A stretch of DNA of 64,000 nucleotides from an uncultured Pelagibacteraceae bacterium (GCA_902560625.1 CACEMD010000001.1:124001-188000), one strand, 5' to 3'; shown: positions 49,624 through 59,724, counted from the stretch's first letter. Notes: generated by a model from the letters alone, not told the origin. Numbers and translations are program-made.

Positions 49624-50641
49624 ATTTTACTCCCAACCTTTTAACAATATTTTTTTTTGGAATTTTATTATAATAACCAATATTATTTAAATACCATAAA
49701 AAAGTATTTTTTAATCCAACTTTAAAAGAAGTTTTAGGTTTCCAGTAGAGTTTTTTCTTAATTTTTTTGCTGTTAAGAGCATATCTTAAATCATGACCAG
49801 GTCTATCTTTAACAAATTTGATTTTTACTTTTGAGCCTATCTTTATAATTGATTTTGATATTTTCAATAATTCTTTTGTAATTTGTAAATTATTCAAATT
49901 TTTATTAGATCCAATGTTGTAAAACTCGCCAACTTTGCCTTTTTCAAAAACTTTAATTAATGCTTCACAGTGATCGTCTACATATATCCATTCTCTTGAG
50001 TTTTTTCCATTACCATAAATCGGCAAAGGTTTATTATTTATAATATTATAAATCAATTTGGGTATTAATTTTTCAGGATGTTGTCGTGGTCCGAAATTAT
50101 TAGAACAATTAGTTACTATGGAATCGATTTTATAAGTTCTTAAATATGAACTTACCAAGTGATCTGAGGAAGCTTTCGATGCTGCATATGGCGAGCTCGG
50201 TTTATATTTAGAATTTTCATTACTTCTTCCAAACAAAACATCACCATAAACTTCATCGGTTGAAATATGAATTAACTTTATATTTTTTTTGATCTTAGAG
50301 TATTTTCTTAAGGCTTCTAATAAATTAAAAACATCTATAATATTATTATCTATAAAAGCCTTTGGACCATCAATTGATCGATCAACATGAGTTTCTGCAG
50401 CAAGATTAAAAATAGCATTAGGTCTATATTTCTTCAATACAGATAATATTTTATTATAATTTCCAATACTTAATTTAATGTATTTATAATTTTTATTGTT
50501 ACTAAATTCCTTGGTATTATAAAAATTCGAAGCATACGTTGCTTTATCAATATTGATGACATAATATTTTTTTTTTAATAATAGTTTAATTAGATTACTA
50601 CCAATAAAACCTAGTCCACCTGTTACAATAACTTTATTCAT
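49616..50641 (-). CDS. rfbB: dTDP-glucose 4,6-dehydratase
   Basis: VIVTGGLGFIGSNLIKLLL; NLAAETHVDRSIDGPKAFIDNN; STDEVYGDV; PYAASKASSDHLV. Confidence 0.95.
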   Translation of the reverse strand: MNKVIVTGGLGFIGSNLIKLLLKKKYYVINIDKATYASNFYNTKEFSNNKNYKYIKLSIGNYNKILSVLKKYRPNAIFNLAAETHVDRSIDGPKAFIDNNIIDVFNLLEALRKYSKIKKNIKLIHISTDEVYGDVLFGRSNENSKYKPSSPYAASKASSDHLVSSYLRTYKIDSIVTNCSNNFGPRQHPEKLIPKLIYNIINNKPLPIYGNGKNSREWIYVDDHCEALIKVFEKGKVGEFYNIGSNKNLNNLQITKELLKISKSIIKIGSKVKIKFVKDRPGHDLRYALNSKKIKKKLYWKPKTSFKVGLKNTFLWYLNNIGYYNKIPKKNIVKRLGVKFD

Positions 50642-50696
50642 TTATTTTTTTTTAATATAATTTAAAAAGAAGTATATAGTTAATTAAGACTAAATT

Positions 50697-51587
50697 ATGG
50701 ATAAAAAACTATCAGATTTAACAATCATTATTGTAACTTTTAGAACAAATATTTCTATTTTAAAAGATTGCTTAAAATCAATTGACCCATCTGTAAAAGT
50801 TTTAATAGTAGAGAATTCAGATAATTTTATTAATTCAGAGGAAATTAAAAAAAATTTTAATAATGTAAATATTTTATGTACAGGATCAAATTTAGGAATG
50901 GGGGGTGGAAATAATTTTGGATTAGAAAAAGTTAAAACGAATTTTTCTTTAATTTTAAACCCAGATATAATATGTGAAAAAAATTTTTTTGAAAATATAA
51001 TACAATACCTTAATGATGAATTTGAGTACTCTATAATAGGCTCTCAATATCTTGATAATACAATTTGGAAACCAGCTGGATTCTTTTCAAAAAAAAAAAA
51101 TATTGATATTAAATTTGATAAACATTTAACCAAAGTAGATTGGGTAGTTGGTTGCTCGATGTTGATTAATTTGAAAAAATTTAAAACTAAAAAAATTTTT
51201 GATGAAAATTTTTTCTTATTTTTTGAAGAATTTGATCTATGCAAAAGAACTTTAATCAATGGGAATTTAATTTATTCTTCAAACAAACTTCTAGTTAAAC
51301 ATCTTGGATTTAAAGGATCATTTGCATCAGATGCAAAATATGAAATTGATGCATTAAAGTTAAAAAACTGGCATTATATGTGGTCTCAATTTTATTTTAA
51401 TAAGAAATACGAAGGAATTTTTATTTCTTATATCAAAGGACTGGCAAGTTTATTAAAAAATTCTATTAAAATATTATTTAATGTTATTACAAATAATAAA
51501 TTAGAGACTATAAAATATAAATTTAGATTCTCTGGATTATTAAGCTCTATGCTTTCAAAAAAATCTTCTTTTAGAATTAATTTTTAA
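50697..51587 (+). CDS. Glycosyltransferase family 2 protein
   Basis: LTIIIVTFRTNISILKDCLKSI; GSNLGMGGGNNFGLEKVKTNFSLILNPDI; FFLFFEEFDLCKR. Confidence 0.88.
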   Translation: MDKKLSDLTIIIVTFRTNISILKDCLKSIDPSVKVLIVENSDNFINSEEIKKNFNNVNILCTGSNLGMGGGNNFGLEKVKTNFSLILNPDIICEKNFFENIIQYLNDEFEYSIIGSQYLDNTIWKPAGFFSKKKNIDIKFDKHLTKVDWVVGCSMLINLKKFKTKKIFDENFFLFFEEFDLCKRTLINGNLIYSSNKLLVKHLGFKGSFASDAKYEIDALKLKNWHYMWSQFYFNKKYEGIFISYIKGLASLLKNSIKILFNVITNNKLETIKYKFRFSGLLSSMLSKKSSFRINF

Positions 51588-52111
51588 TGACCAGGAAAAT
51601 CCATTAAATTTTCTACTTTGTATCCTTTTTCAATTAATTTATTGCAACCACCAAGATCAAATAAATTAATTACAAAAATAAAAGCTGATACATTTCCATT
51701 CGATATTTCCACAAGTTTTGCAGCTGCTTCAGCTGTTCCGCCAGTAGCTATTAAATCATCTATAATTAAAATATTATCATTTTTCTTTATTGAATCTTTG
51801 TGAATCTCAATTGTTGCTGTTCCGTATTCTAATTCAAAATTTACACTGTGTGTATCCGCAGGAAGTTTATTTTTTTTCCTTAGCATTATGAATGGTTTCT
51901 TTAAAATGTATGAGACAGCGGATGCAAACACAAAACCACGAGACTCAATTGCTGCAATTTTATCAATTTCAAATTTTTCAGACTTTTTTACAATCAAATC
52001 AATTGTTTTTGAAAATGCTTTTTCATCTTTAATAAGCGTTGTTATATCTCTAAACAAAATTCCCTTTTTTGGATAGTCGGGTATTGATCTAATATATTCT
52101 TTTAAATCCAT
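51584..52111 (-). CDS. apt: Adenine phosphoribosyltransferase
   Basis: IRSIPDYPKKGILFRDITTLIKD; AAIESRGFVFASAVSYIL; NILIIDDLIATGGTAEAA. Confidence 0.96.
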   Translation of the reverse strand: MDLKEYIRSIPDYPKKGILFRDITTLIKDEKAFSKTIDLIVKKSEKFEIDKIAAIESRGFVFASAVSYILKKPFIMLRKKNKLPADTHSVNFELEYGTATIEIHKDSIKKNDNILIIDDLIATGGTAEAAAKLVEISNGNVSAFIFVINLFDLGGCNKLIEKGYKVENLMDFPGH

Positions 52112-52151
52112 AAATATTTGAGTTATAAATAATTAAATCATTTTAAATAAT

Positions 52152-53021
52152 ATGACAAATAAATTAGCTATTATAGGTGGAAGCGGTTTGTATGACGTTG
52201 AAGAATTTAAAAATAGAGAATTTTTGGATATTAGTACACCATGGGGAAAACCATCAGATCAAATTTTAAAGACAAATTTCAATAAAAAAGAAGTTTTCTT
52301 TCTACCTAGACACGGAAAAGGTCACTTTATTTCTCCTACAAATATTAATTTTAGAGCAAATATTGATGCGCTAAAACAACTAGGCGTTACAGACATTGTC
52401 TCTATTTCTGCAGTTGGTTCTTTAAAAGAAAAATTAAGTCCAGGAAAATTCGTTATTATTGATCAATTTATCGATCGAACATTTGCAAGGATTAAAACAT
52501 TTTTCGATGATGAAATTATAGCACATGTATCTATGGCTCATCCAACATCAAATGGATTAATGAATGCTTGCGAGGAAGCAATTAAAAAAGAAAAAATTGA
52601 ATATCAAAGAAATGGAACTTATGTTGTTATGGAAGGACCACAATTCTCTACTTTAGCAGAGTCAAATTTATATAGGTCTTGGAAAGCAGATGTAATTGGC
52701 ATGACAAATATGCCTGAGGCAAAACTAGCAAGAGAAGCAGAAATTAGATATGCTTCAGTTTCAATGGTAACAGATTATGATTGTTGGCACCCAGATCATG
52801 AAAATGTTGATGTACAAAAAGTTATTAAAGTACTTTTAGGAAATGCTGCTAAAGCAAAAAATGTTATTAAAAATTTAATAGAAAATTTTGAAAAACATAT
52901 TGAACCAAATGATCCAACAAATAATTGTTTAGATGTAGCAATTATCACTTCACCAGAAAAAAGAACACAAAAAACAAAAGATAAATTAAAAACAATCGCT
53001 GGTAGAGTTTTAAATAAATGA
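52152..53021 (+). CDS. mtnP: S-methyl-5'-thioadenosine phosphorylase
   Basis: NKLAIIGGSGLYDVEEFKNREFLDISTPWGKPSDQI...RHGKGHFISPTNINFRANI. Confidence 0.95.
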   Translation: MTNKLAIIGGSGLYDVEEFKNREFLDISTPWGKPSDQILKTNFNKKEVFFLPRHGKGHFISPTNINFRANIDALKQLGVTDIVSISAVGSLKEKLSPGKFVIIDQFIDRTFARIKTFFDDEIIAHVSMAHPTSNGLMNACEEAIKKEKIEYQRNGTYVVMEGPQFSTLAESNLYRSWKADVIGMTNMPEAKLAREAEIRYASVSMVTDYDCWHPDHENVDVQKVIKVLLGNAAKAKNVIKNLIENFEKHIEPNDPTNNCLDVAIITSPEKRTQKTKDKLKTIAGRVLNK

Positions 53022-54088
53022 AAATTGAAGGTAAAGAATATAGTACTATTTGGTTTGAAAATAATATTGTAAAAATTATTGATCAAACAAAACTTCCACA
53101 TCAATTTGTTATTAAAGATCTTAAAACAGTTAAAGATGTAATAAATGCAATTAAAGCAATGGAGGTAAGAGGTGCTCCACTAATAGGAGCCACGGCTGCT
53201 TATGGTTTGGTTCTTTCAATTATTGAAAATAACGATCAATCTTTTCTAAATAAATCTGCAAATAATTTAATTAATTCAAGGCCAACAGCAATTAACTTAA
53301 AATGGGCAGTGGATAGAATGATAAAAAAACTGTCAGGTGTAAATAGTGAAAAAATTTTACACATTGCTTTAAACGAAGCGAATAGCATTTGTGAAGAAGA
53401 TGTAAATTTTTGTAAAAATATCGGATTAAATGGCCTTAAGATAATTGAGGAAATTTATAATAAAAAAAAAGATACAGTTAATATTTTAACTCATTGCAAT
53501 GCTGGATGGCTTGCAACAATAAATTGGGGTACAGCAACCTCACCTATTTATCATGCACATAAAAAAGGTATCCCAGTTCATATTTGGGCTGATGAAACAA
53601 GACCAAGAAACCAAGGTGCTAATCTTACATCTTATGAGTTAAACGAAGAGGGAATTAAAAATACGATTATTGCTGACAACACTGGTGGAATTTTAATGCA
53701 AAGAGGGGAGGTTGATATGTGCATTGTTGGGACAGACAGAACGTTAGCTAGTGGAGATGTTTGTAATAAAGTTGGAACCTATTTAAAAGCTTTAGCTGCC
53801 CATGATAATAATATTCCTTTTTATGTTGCGCTACCTAGTTCAACAATTGATTGGAATATAAAAAAAGCTAAAGATATTCCTATAGAAGAAAGAAATTCTG
53901 AAGAGTTATCACAAATAGAAGGAATGGATGAAAATGGAAATTTTAAAAAAGTGAAAATTTATCCAAAAAAAAGTAAATCTTTAAATTTAGCTTTTGATGT
54001 AACTCCAGCTAAATATATAACCGCTTTAATTACAGAAAAAGGAATTTGCAACGCATCAGAAGAGGAGTTAAGTAAATTATTTAAATGA
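53018..54088 (+). CDS. mtnA: S-methyl-5-thioribose-1-phosphate isomerase
   Basis: AIKAMEVRGAPLIGATAAYGLVLS; HCNAGWLATINWGTATSPIYHAHKKGIPVHIWADETRPRNQGANLT. Confidence 0.95.
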   Translation: MKIEGKEYSTIWFENNIVKIIDQTKLPHQFVIKDLKTVKDVINAIKAMEVRGAPLIGATAAYGLVLSIIENNDQSFLNKSANNLINSRPTAINLKWAVDRMIKKLSGVNSEKILHIALNEANSICEEDVNFCKNIGLNGLKIIEEIYNKKKDTVNILTHCNAGWLATINWGTATSPIYHAHKKGIPVHIWADETRPRNQGANLTSYELNEEGIKNTIIADNTGGILMQRGEVDMCIVGTDRTLASGDVCNKVGTYLKALAAHDNNIPFYVALPSSTIDWNIKKAKDIPIEERNSEELSQIEGMDENGNFKKVKIYPKKSKSLNLAFDVTPAKYITALITEKGICNASEEELSKLFK

Positions 54089-54402
54089 ATCCACTAATTT
54101 TATCTTTAATTTGTTTAATTTTAGTTGCTATATCAGCAAATTTTTTAAATCTAATAAAAGAAAACAGAACCTTGTTGTACATTTCAACTATTCCATGCAT
54201 TTATATTATTATTTATGGAGTTTATTTAATTTTAGGTCCAGTAGATTTATATGAGGACGGTACCACAAATTTTTTTAATAAAAATCCTAAGGAAAAAGAT
54301 TTACCTATGGTGTTTATTATTCTTAAATTTTATCAGTATATTTTGATTTTAGTTGGAATTATATTTGGTTATATTTTTTACAAAAAAAGTAAAAAAAATT
54401 AA
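54085..54402 (+). CDS. Membrane protein, unknown function
   Basis: 105-aa three-TM type ORF overlapping mtnA stop and abutting the aldolase. Confidence 0.6.
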   Translation: MNPLILSLICLILVAISANFLNLIKENRTLLYISTIPCIYIIIYGVYLILGPVDLYEDGTTNFFNKNPKEKDLPMVFIILKFYQYILILVGIIFGYIFYKKSKKN

Positions 54403-55031
54403 TGACAGAAGCAGAGCAAATAATTAAATATGCAAATATGTTGAATAGTGAAAAACTTTCAACATTAAGATCTGGTAATGTGTCCCTTAGGTATAAAAAT
54501 GGTTTTTTAATTACACCGTCAGGTGTTAAATACTCATTATTGAAGGTAGATGATATAGTTTTTGTATCTTTAGATGGAAAATTTGATGAAACAAAAAACA
54601 AACCATCATCTGAATGGAGATTTCACAAAGATATATATTCATCCAATAATGAAGCTAATGCAATAGTTCATGCACATTCGACTCACGCTACTGCTGTGTC
54701 TGCACACAATAAAGATGTACCTGCATTTCACTACATGGTTGCCTTAGCAGGTGGAAATGATTTGAAATGTGCAAAGTATGCAACTTTTGGAACACAAGAA
54801 TTGTCAGATAATATTATTAATGCTCTTAAAAATAGAAAAGCATGCTTAATGTCAAATCACGGCCAAGTAGCATTTGGAGATAACTTGGAACAAGCCTTTG
54901 AACTTGCTCAAGAAGTTGAAAATATTTGCCATCAATACATAAATGCAATAAAAATAGGAGAACCTAAGATTCTTTCATCAAGTGAAATGGATGTGATCCT
55001 AGAAAAAGTTAAAAATTATAAAAAAGGTTAA
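54402..55031 (+). CDS. Class II aldolase/adducin family protein
   Basis: SGNVSLRYKNGFLITPSGVKYSLL; AIVHAHSTHATAVSAH; LMSNHGQVAFGDNLEQAFELAQEVE. Confidence 0.9.
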   Translation: MTEAEQIIKYANMLNSEKLSTLRSGNVSLRYKNGFLITPSGVKYSLLKVDDIVFVSLDGKFDETKNKPSSEWRFHKDIYSSNNEANAIVHAHSTHATAVSAHNKDVPAFHYMVALAGGNDLKCAKYATFGTQELSDNIINALKNRKACLMSNHGQVAFGDNLEQAFELAQEVENICHQYINAIKIGEPKILSSSEMDVILEKVKNYKKG

Positions 55032-55036
55032 CTTTT

Positions 55037-56077
55037 ATGATTAAAGTTGGTGAACATATTACCCTTGATTTAATAGGCACAGAGAAAGAATATGAACCAA
55101 AATTTTTCGAAAAACTAGTATATAAAATTGCAAAAAAAGCAAAGGTAACTGTTCTTGAAATTTCAAAATATAAATTTGAACCTCAAGGTTTTACTTTAGT
55201 AGCGTTATTGGCTGAATCTCATATAAGTTTCCATACTTTTCCTGAAAAAGGAATTATAAGTTTTGATTTTTTTACATGTGGAAAGGTTAACCCCAATGTT
55301 GCATTAGATATTTTAAAAAAAGATATTAAGCATTCAAGAATTGTTAAAAAAGAATTTAATAGAGATACAGTTGATTATTATGACGATATATACAGTTCTC
55401 CAGGATTAAAAAAATTTTATATTGTGAAAAATGTTCTTGAAGATTTTACATCTAAGGTTGGTCAACATATACAAATATTAGACTTAGAACAATTTGGTAA
55501 ATCTCTATTTATTGACAGTGAGCTTCAAGTTGCAGAAAAAGATGAGCATCTTTACAGCTCAACGTTCGTAAACTCCGGATTGAAATTAAACCCAGAAAAA
55601 ATTAACGCAGCAATTATCGGTGGAGGAGACGGTGGAGTTGCTAGAGAATGTATAAGTAAAGAATTTAATTATATTGATTGGTATGAACTAGACCCCCAGG
55701 TTGTTGAGGTCTGTGAAAAATATTTAAGCAAAGTGGGGCAGAAAGCGACTAAGAAAAATTCAATTAAATGTATTTGGGGAGATGCTTTTGAAAGTATTAA
55801 AAAGGTTGAAGATAATAGATATGATAAAATTTTTGTAGACCTTAATGATGATCAATATTGTATAGATTTAGCAGCAAAAAATATTAATTCTTTAAAGAGA
55901 ATTCTAAAATCAAATGGAACAATAACAGCTCAAGTAGGAAGTCAGGATAAAAAACCAAAACAGGTAAAAAAATGGCTTAATTTGTTCGAAAAAAACTTTG
56001 GGAATACATCTTTAGATAGAATTTATATTCCTAGCTTTGATTGTTCTTGGAATTTTGCATCATCACTAAATAAATAA
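55037..56077 (+). CDS. SpeD-SpeE fusion: S-adenosylmethionine decarboxylase + spermidine synthase
   Basis: N-term GEHITLDLIG...LAESHISFHTFPEKGIISFDFFTCGK (self-processing site ESHIS); C-term AAIIGGGDGGVARECISKEFNYIDWYELDPQVVEV. Confidence 0.93.
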   Translation: MIKVGEHITLDLIGTEKEYEPKFFEKLVYKIAKKAKVTVLEISKYKFEPQGFTLVALLAESHISFHTFPEKGIISFDFFTCGKVNPNVALDILKKDIKHSRIVKKEFNRDTVDYYDDIYSSPGLKKFYIVKNVLEDFTSKVGQHIQILDLEQFGKSLFIDSELQVAEKDEHLYSSTFVNSGLKLNPEKINAAIIGGGDGGVARECISKEFNYIDWYELDPQVVEVCEKYLSKVGQKATKKNSIKCIWGDAFESIKKVEDNRYDKIFVDLNDDQYCIDLAAKNINSLKRILKSNGTITAQVGSQDKKPKQVKKWLNLFEKNFGNTSLDRIYIPSFDCSWNFASSLNK

Positions 56078-56134
56078 TTACTTTTTAAATCTTTAGTTTT
56101 GTGAAATACTTCTTAAAAAAATATTGGAGGGTAA

Positions 56135-56962
56135 ATGAATATTATTAAAAAATTCAGCTTAGGAATATTGATATCTTTATTTTTAACAATATCTGCTAAT
56201 GCTGATAAAATTAAAATCGGAACAGAAGGTGCTTATCCACCTTGGAATTCTAAAGACGCTTCAGGTAAGCTTATAGGTTTTGAAGTAGAGTTAGCATGGA
56301 CACTTTGCAGATACATCGGTGAACAGTGCGAGATAGTTGAACAAGATTGGGATGGAATGATACCTGCGCTAATTATGAGAAAATTTGATGCAATAATGGC
56401 AGGTATGTCAATTACTGCTGAAAGACAAAAAGCAATTAGTTTTTCACAAGGTTATGCTGATGAGGTTGCTTCTCTAGCTGTTATGAAAGGTTCAAGTCTT
56501 GAAGGTATGGATACACCAGCTGGAATAAACTTAACTAAGCCAAACACTGCAGCAAAAAAAGCATTAAAAACTCTTACTACAGCCTTAGCTGGAAAAACAG
56601 TTTGTGTACAGACAGCTACAATTCACCAAAACTTTTTAGACTCTGGTGATGTAGGAAAAGTAAATGTAAGAACTTACAAAACTCAGGATGAAGTTAATTT
56701 AGATCTTGCATCAGGTAGATGTGATGCTGCATTAGCTGCTGCAGTAGCGTTCAGTGATTATGCAGAAAAATCTGGTAAACCAGTCGTTTTAGTCGGACCA
56801 ACTTTTTCAGGTGGTGCGTTTGGTAATGGCGTGGGTGTAGGTATCAGAAAAGATGATACAGAACTTTTAAATGCCTTTAACAAAGCAATCGATAAAGCGA
56901 GAAAGAACGGAGACATTAGTAGAATTGCTACTAAATGGTTTGGTTTTGACGCATCTATGTAA
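56135..56962 (+). CDS. ABC transporter family 3 substrate-binding protein (Lys/Arg/Orn/His type)
   Basis: DKIKIGTEGAYPPWNSKDASGKLIGFEVELAWTLCRYIG...WDGMIPALIMRKFDAIMAGMSIT. Confidence 0.92.
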   Translation: MNIIKKFSLGILISLFLTISANADKIKIGTEGAYPPWNSKDASGKLIGFEVELAWTLCRYIGEQCEIVEQDWDGMIPALIMRKFDAIMAGMSITAERQKAISFSQGYADEVASLAVMKGSSLEGMDTPAGINLTKPNTAAKKALKTLTTALAGKTVCVQTATIHQNFLDSGDVGKVNVRTYKTQDEVNLDLASGRCDAALAAAVAFSDYAEKSGKPVVLVGPTFSGGAFGNGVGVGIRKDDTELLNAFNKAIDKARKNGDISRIATKWFGFDASM

Positions 56963-56975
56963 TTAATTTTAGATT

Positions 56976-57000
56976 TGGCGACTATAATATATAGTCGCCA
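56976..57000 (+). other. Stem-loop (11-bp perfect stem, 3-nt loop) between substrate-binding and permease genes
   Basis: TGGCGACTATA (56976-56986) / TATAGTCGCCA (56990-57000), ending 6 nt before the next ATG. Confidence 0.8.
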
Positions 57001-57006
57001 GTCTGT

Positions 57007-57699
57007 ATGGAACTTCTAGCATTTGGAAAAACTGGTTGGGGTGATGAATTATTTATTGCCACTCTAATGACTGTAGCTGTTTCAATAACAGCAATGTTTA
57101 TAGGTTTTCTTTTTGCACTTATATTTACTCCACTTAAACTCTCTAAAAATAAATTTTTTAATCTTATAGGTAATTCTTACACAACAATAATAAGAGGAGT
57201 GCCAGAATTATTAGTAATTTATTTATTTTTTTTTGGTGGAAGTGGAGCAGTTATGTATGTTGCTTCTATATTTGGGTATAATGAATATATTGAAATTAAT
57301 GCATTTATAACAGGATCTTTTGCTATTGGCATTATATCTGGTGCTTATTCAACAGAAGTTTTTAGAGGAGCAATTCAATCAATAGACAAAGGTCAATTTG
57401 AAGCATCTCAGGTTTTAGGACTTAAAAGATTTGTTTATTTTTTTAGAGTAATCATGCCTCAAATGTTAAGATTAGCAATTCCAAATTTAAGTAATGTTTG
57501 GCAAATAACTTTGAAAGATACATCACTTATTTCCGTAACAGGCTTGGTTGAAATAATGAGGCAATCTTACATTGCAGCTGGATCAACAAGAGATCCACTG
57601 TTTTTTTATTCTTTTGCTGCAGTTTTATATTTATTGCTAACATATTTAAGCATGAAATTGATTAACAGATTAGAAATTAAATATAGTAGGGGTTTTTAA
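57007..57699 (+). CDS. Amino-acid ABC transporter permease (HisQ-like)
   Basis: IRGVPELLVIYLFFFGG...GAYSTEVFRGAIQSIDKGQFEASQVLGL. Confidence 0.92.
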   Translation: MELLAFGKTGWGDELFIATLMTVAVSITAMFIGFLFALIFTPLKLSKNKFFNLIGNSYTTIIRGVPELLVIYLFFFGGSGAVMYVASIFGYNEYIEINAFITGSFAIGIISGAYSTEVFRGAIQSIDKGQFEASQVLGLKRFVYFFRVIMPQMLRLAIPNLSNVWQITLKDTSLISVTGLVEIMRQSYIAAGSTRDPLFFYSFAAVLYLLLTYLSMKLINRLEIKYSRGF

Positions 57700-58370
57700 T
57701 GGATTTTGAATTAATGGTTAACAGTTTTCCAAAATTACTTAATGCAACAGCTATCACATTAAAATTATTATCTGCATCATTATTTTTTGGATTATTAATT
57801 GGACTTCTATTTGCAGTTTTAAGAATTAGCAAAAATCCAATAATAAATAAATTTGCTTATGGCTACTCCTACGTATTTAGAGGAACACCTCTTTTGGTAC
57901 AAATTTTTATAATTTATTTTGGATTAGGTCAGATAGAATATTTAAGAACAACAGTATTGTGGGTGATATTAAAAGAACCATACTGGTGCGCCATAATTGC
58001 CTTCGCACTTAACACTGGCGCTTACACTTCTGAAATTTTACGATCTGCGTTTCAAACAATAAAACCAGGTTTTATTGAGGCAGGAAAAAGTCTTGGTATT
58101 TCAAATAAAATAATTTTTTATAGAATTCAAATACCAATAGCAATCAGACAATCTTTGCCAGCGTATGGAAATGAGATAATTTTAATGCTTAAAGGCACAT
58201 CCTTGGCAAGTACAGTGACATTAATGGATTTAACAGGTGTTGCAAAATATATTATATCAACAACATTTAAACCTATCGAGGTATTTATTGTAGCCGGAAG
58301 TATTTATTTATTTATGACTTTTTTAATACACAATTTAATAAAATTTTTGGAAAAAAAATATAGTTTTTAA
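57699..58370 (+). CDS. Amino-acid ABC transporter permease (HisM-like)
   Basis: VFRGTPLLVQIFIIYFGLGQI...GAYTSEILRSAFQTIKPGFIEAGKSLGIS. Confidence 0.92.
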   Translation: MDFELMVNSFPKLLNATAITLKLLSASLFFGLLIGLLFAVLRISKNPIINKFAYGYSYVFRGTPLLVQIFIIYFGLGQIEYLRTTVLWVILKEPYWCAIIAFALNTGAYTSEILRSAFQTIKPGFIEAGKSLGISNKIIFYRIQIPIAIRQSLPAYGNEIILMLKGTSLASTVTLMDLTGVAKYIISTTFKPIEVFIVAGSIYLFMTFLIHNLIKFLEKKYSF

Positions 58371-58756
58371 TATTTTGTATATTCTTTAATTTCTTTAATT
58401 TTTGAGCCTGTATGATTATTTATTTCTAATTTAATTTTTCCTCTCTCATCATTTAAAAAATGAATATCTCTTGAGGTTTTGATGAATTTTTCTCCAAAGT
58501 CTAAATTTTTTTCACACAATCTTTTTTCATTTTCAATGTTCCAAAGTTTAGCGTTTATTTCCTTTAAAGATTTGAAAAGATTCTCAATTTTATCATCAAT
58601 TTGCACATTTTTTTCAAATTCATTCTTTAAAATGACATATTCGTCATTTATAAATTTAATTTTATCAAGATCTTTAATGTTATTTTTTTTAATTTCTAAA
58701 ATAGATATTTTATCTAAAAGCTCACCTACAGATACTTCAACAAGAATTTTATTCAT
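58367..58756 (-). CDS. DUF6165-like protein
   Basis: ILVEVSVGELLDKISILEIKKNNI...LWNIENEKRLCE. Confidence 0.7.
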   Translation of the reverse strand: MNKILVEVSVGELLDKISILEIKKNNIKDLDKIKFINDEYVILKNEFEKNVQIDDKIENLFKSLKEINAKLWNIENEKRLCEKNLDFGEKFIKTSRDIHFLNDERGKIKLEINNHTGSKIKEIKEYTKY

Positions 58757-58788
58757 AAAAATATATAGTATGTTAAATTGTTAAAAAT

Positions 58789-59724
58789 ATGTCCAACATT
58801 TTAATTATTAAACATGGTTCTCTAGGTGATATTGCCCAAGCTTGTGGTGCAATTCAAGATATTTCTGAGAATCACAAAAATGATGAAATCTATTTAATGA
58901 CAACCAAACCTTTTGTAGATCTCTTTAAAAAAAACCCCTTAATTAAGGAGGTAATTTTAGACAAAAGACTATCAAGATTTAATGTTTTTTATTTATATTC
59001 ATTGATGCGCAAACTAAAGAAATTAAAATTTTCAAAAGTTTATGATTTACAAAATTCGTCTAGAACTAACTTTTATAAGAAAATATTATTTCCAAATTCT
59101 GATTGTAACACCTGGTCTTCGTCTATAACAACATTACCTATTGAAAACTCAAAGAAAGAATTTGATAAACAACCAGTACTAGATAGATTTGATCACCAAC
59201 TTAAAACATCCGGCGTTAATACTAAAAATACTTTATCACCAGATTTTACTTGGAGTTGTGAAAATATTGAAAGTATAATTAGGGAGTTTAACTTAAAAAA
59301 ATATATTCTTTTATTTCCTTTTTGTTCACCACATCTAACTGCAAAAAAGTGGCCTTATTTTAATGAATTGATAAAAATTATTAAAAATAAACATAATGAT
59401 AATTATAAAATTTTAATTGCTCCTGGACCAAATGAAATTAGAGAGTCTAAACAAATAGATGCTCTCTGCATTTTAAATGATGGAAGAGCATTGAATATTT
59501 CAGAATTATCTTCGTTAATTAAAAATAGCTCTTTTGTGATCGCAAACGATACTGGCCCAGCGCATATGGCAGCTCACCTAGGTGCCAAAGGAATTACTTT
59601 ATTTGGATCTCATACAACTGCACATAAGGTAAGTATTGAGAGAAAAGATTTCAAACCAATACAAGTAAATGATTTATCTAAGTTAAGTGCAGAAAAAGTG
59701 TTTGAAAAAATAAAAATCGATTAA
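58789..59724 (+). CDS. Glycosyltransferase family 9 (heptosyltransferase-like)
   Basis: ILIIKHGSLGDIAQACGAIQDI; FVIANDTGPAHMAAHLGAKGITLFGSHT. Confidence 0.9.
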   Translation: MSNILIIKHGSLGDIAQACGAIQDISENHKNDEIYLMTTKPFVDLFKKNPLIKEVILDKRLSRFNVFYLYSLMRKLKKLKFSKVYDLQNSSRTNFYKKILFPNSDCNTWSSSITTLPIENSKKEFDKQPVLDRFDHQLKTSGVNTKNTLSPDFTWSCENIESIIREFNLKKYILLFPFCSPHLTAKKWPYFNELIKIIKNKHNDNYKILIAPGPNEIRESKQIDALCILNDGRALNISELSSLIKNSSFVIANDTGPAHMAAHLGAKGITLFGSHTTAHKVSIERKDFKPIQVNDLSKLSAEKVFEKIKID

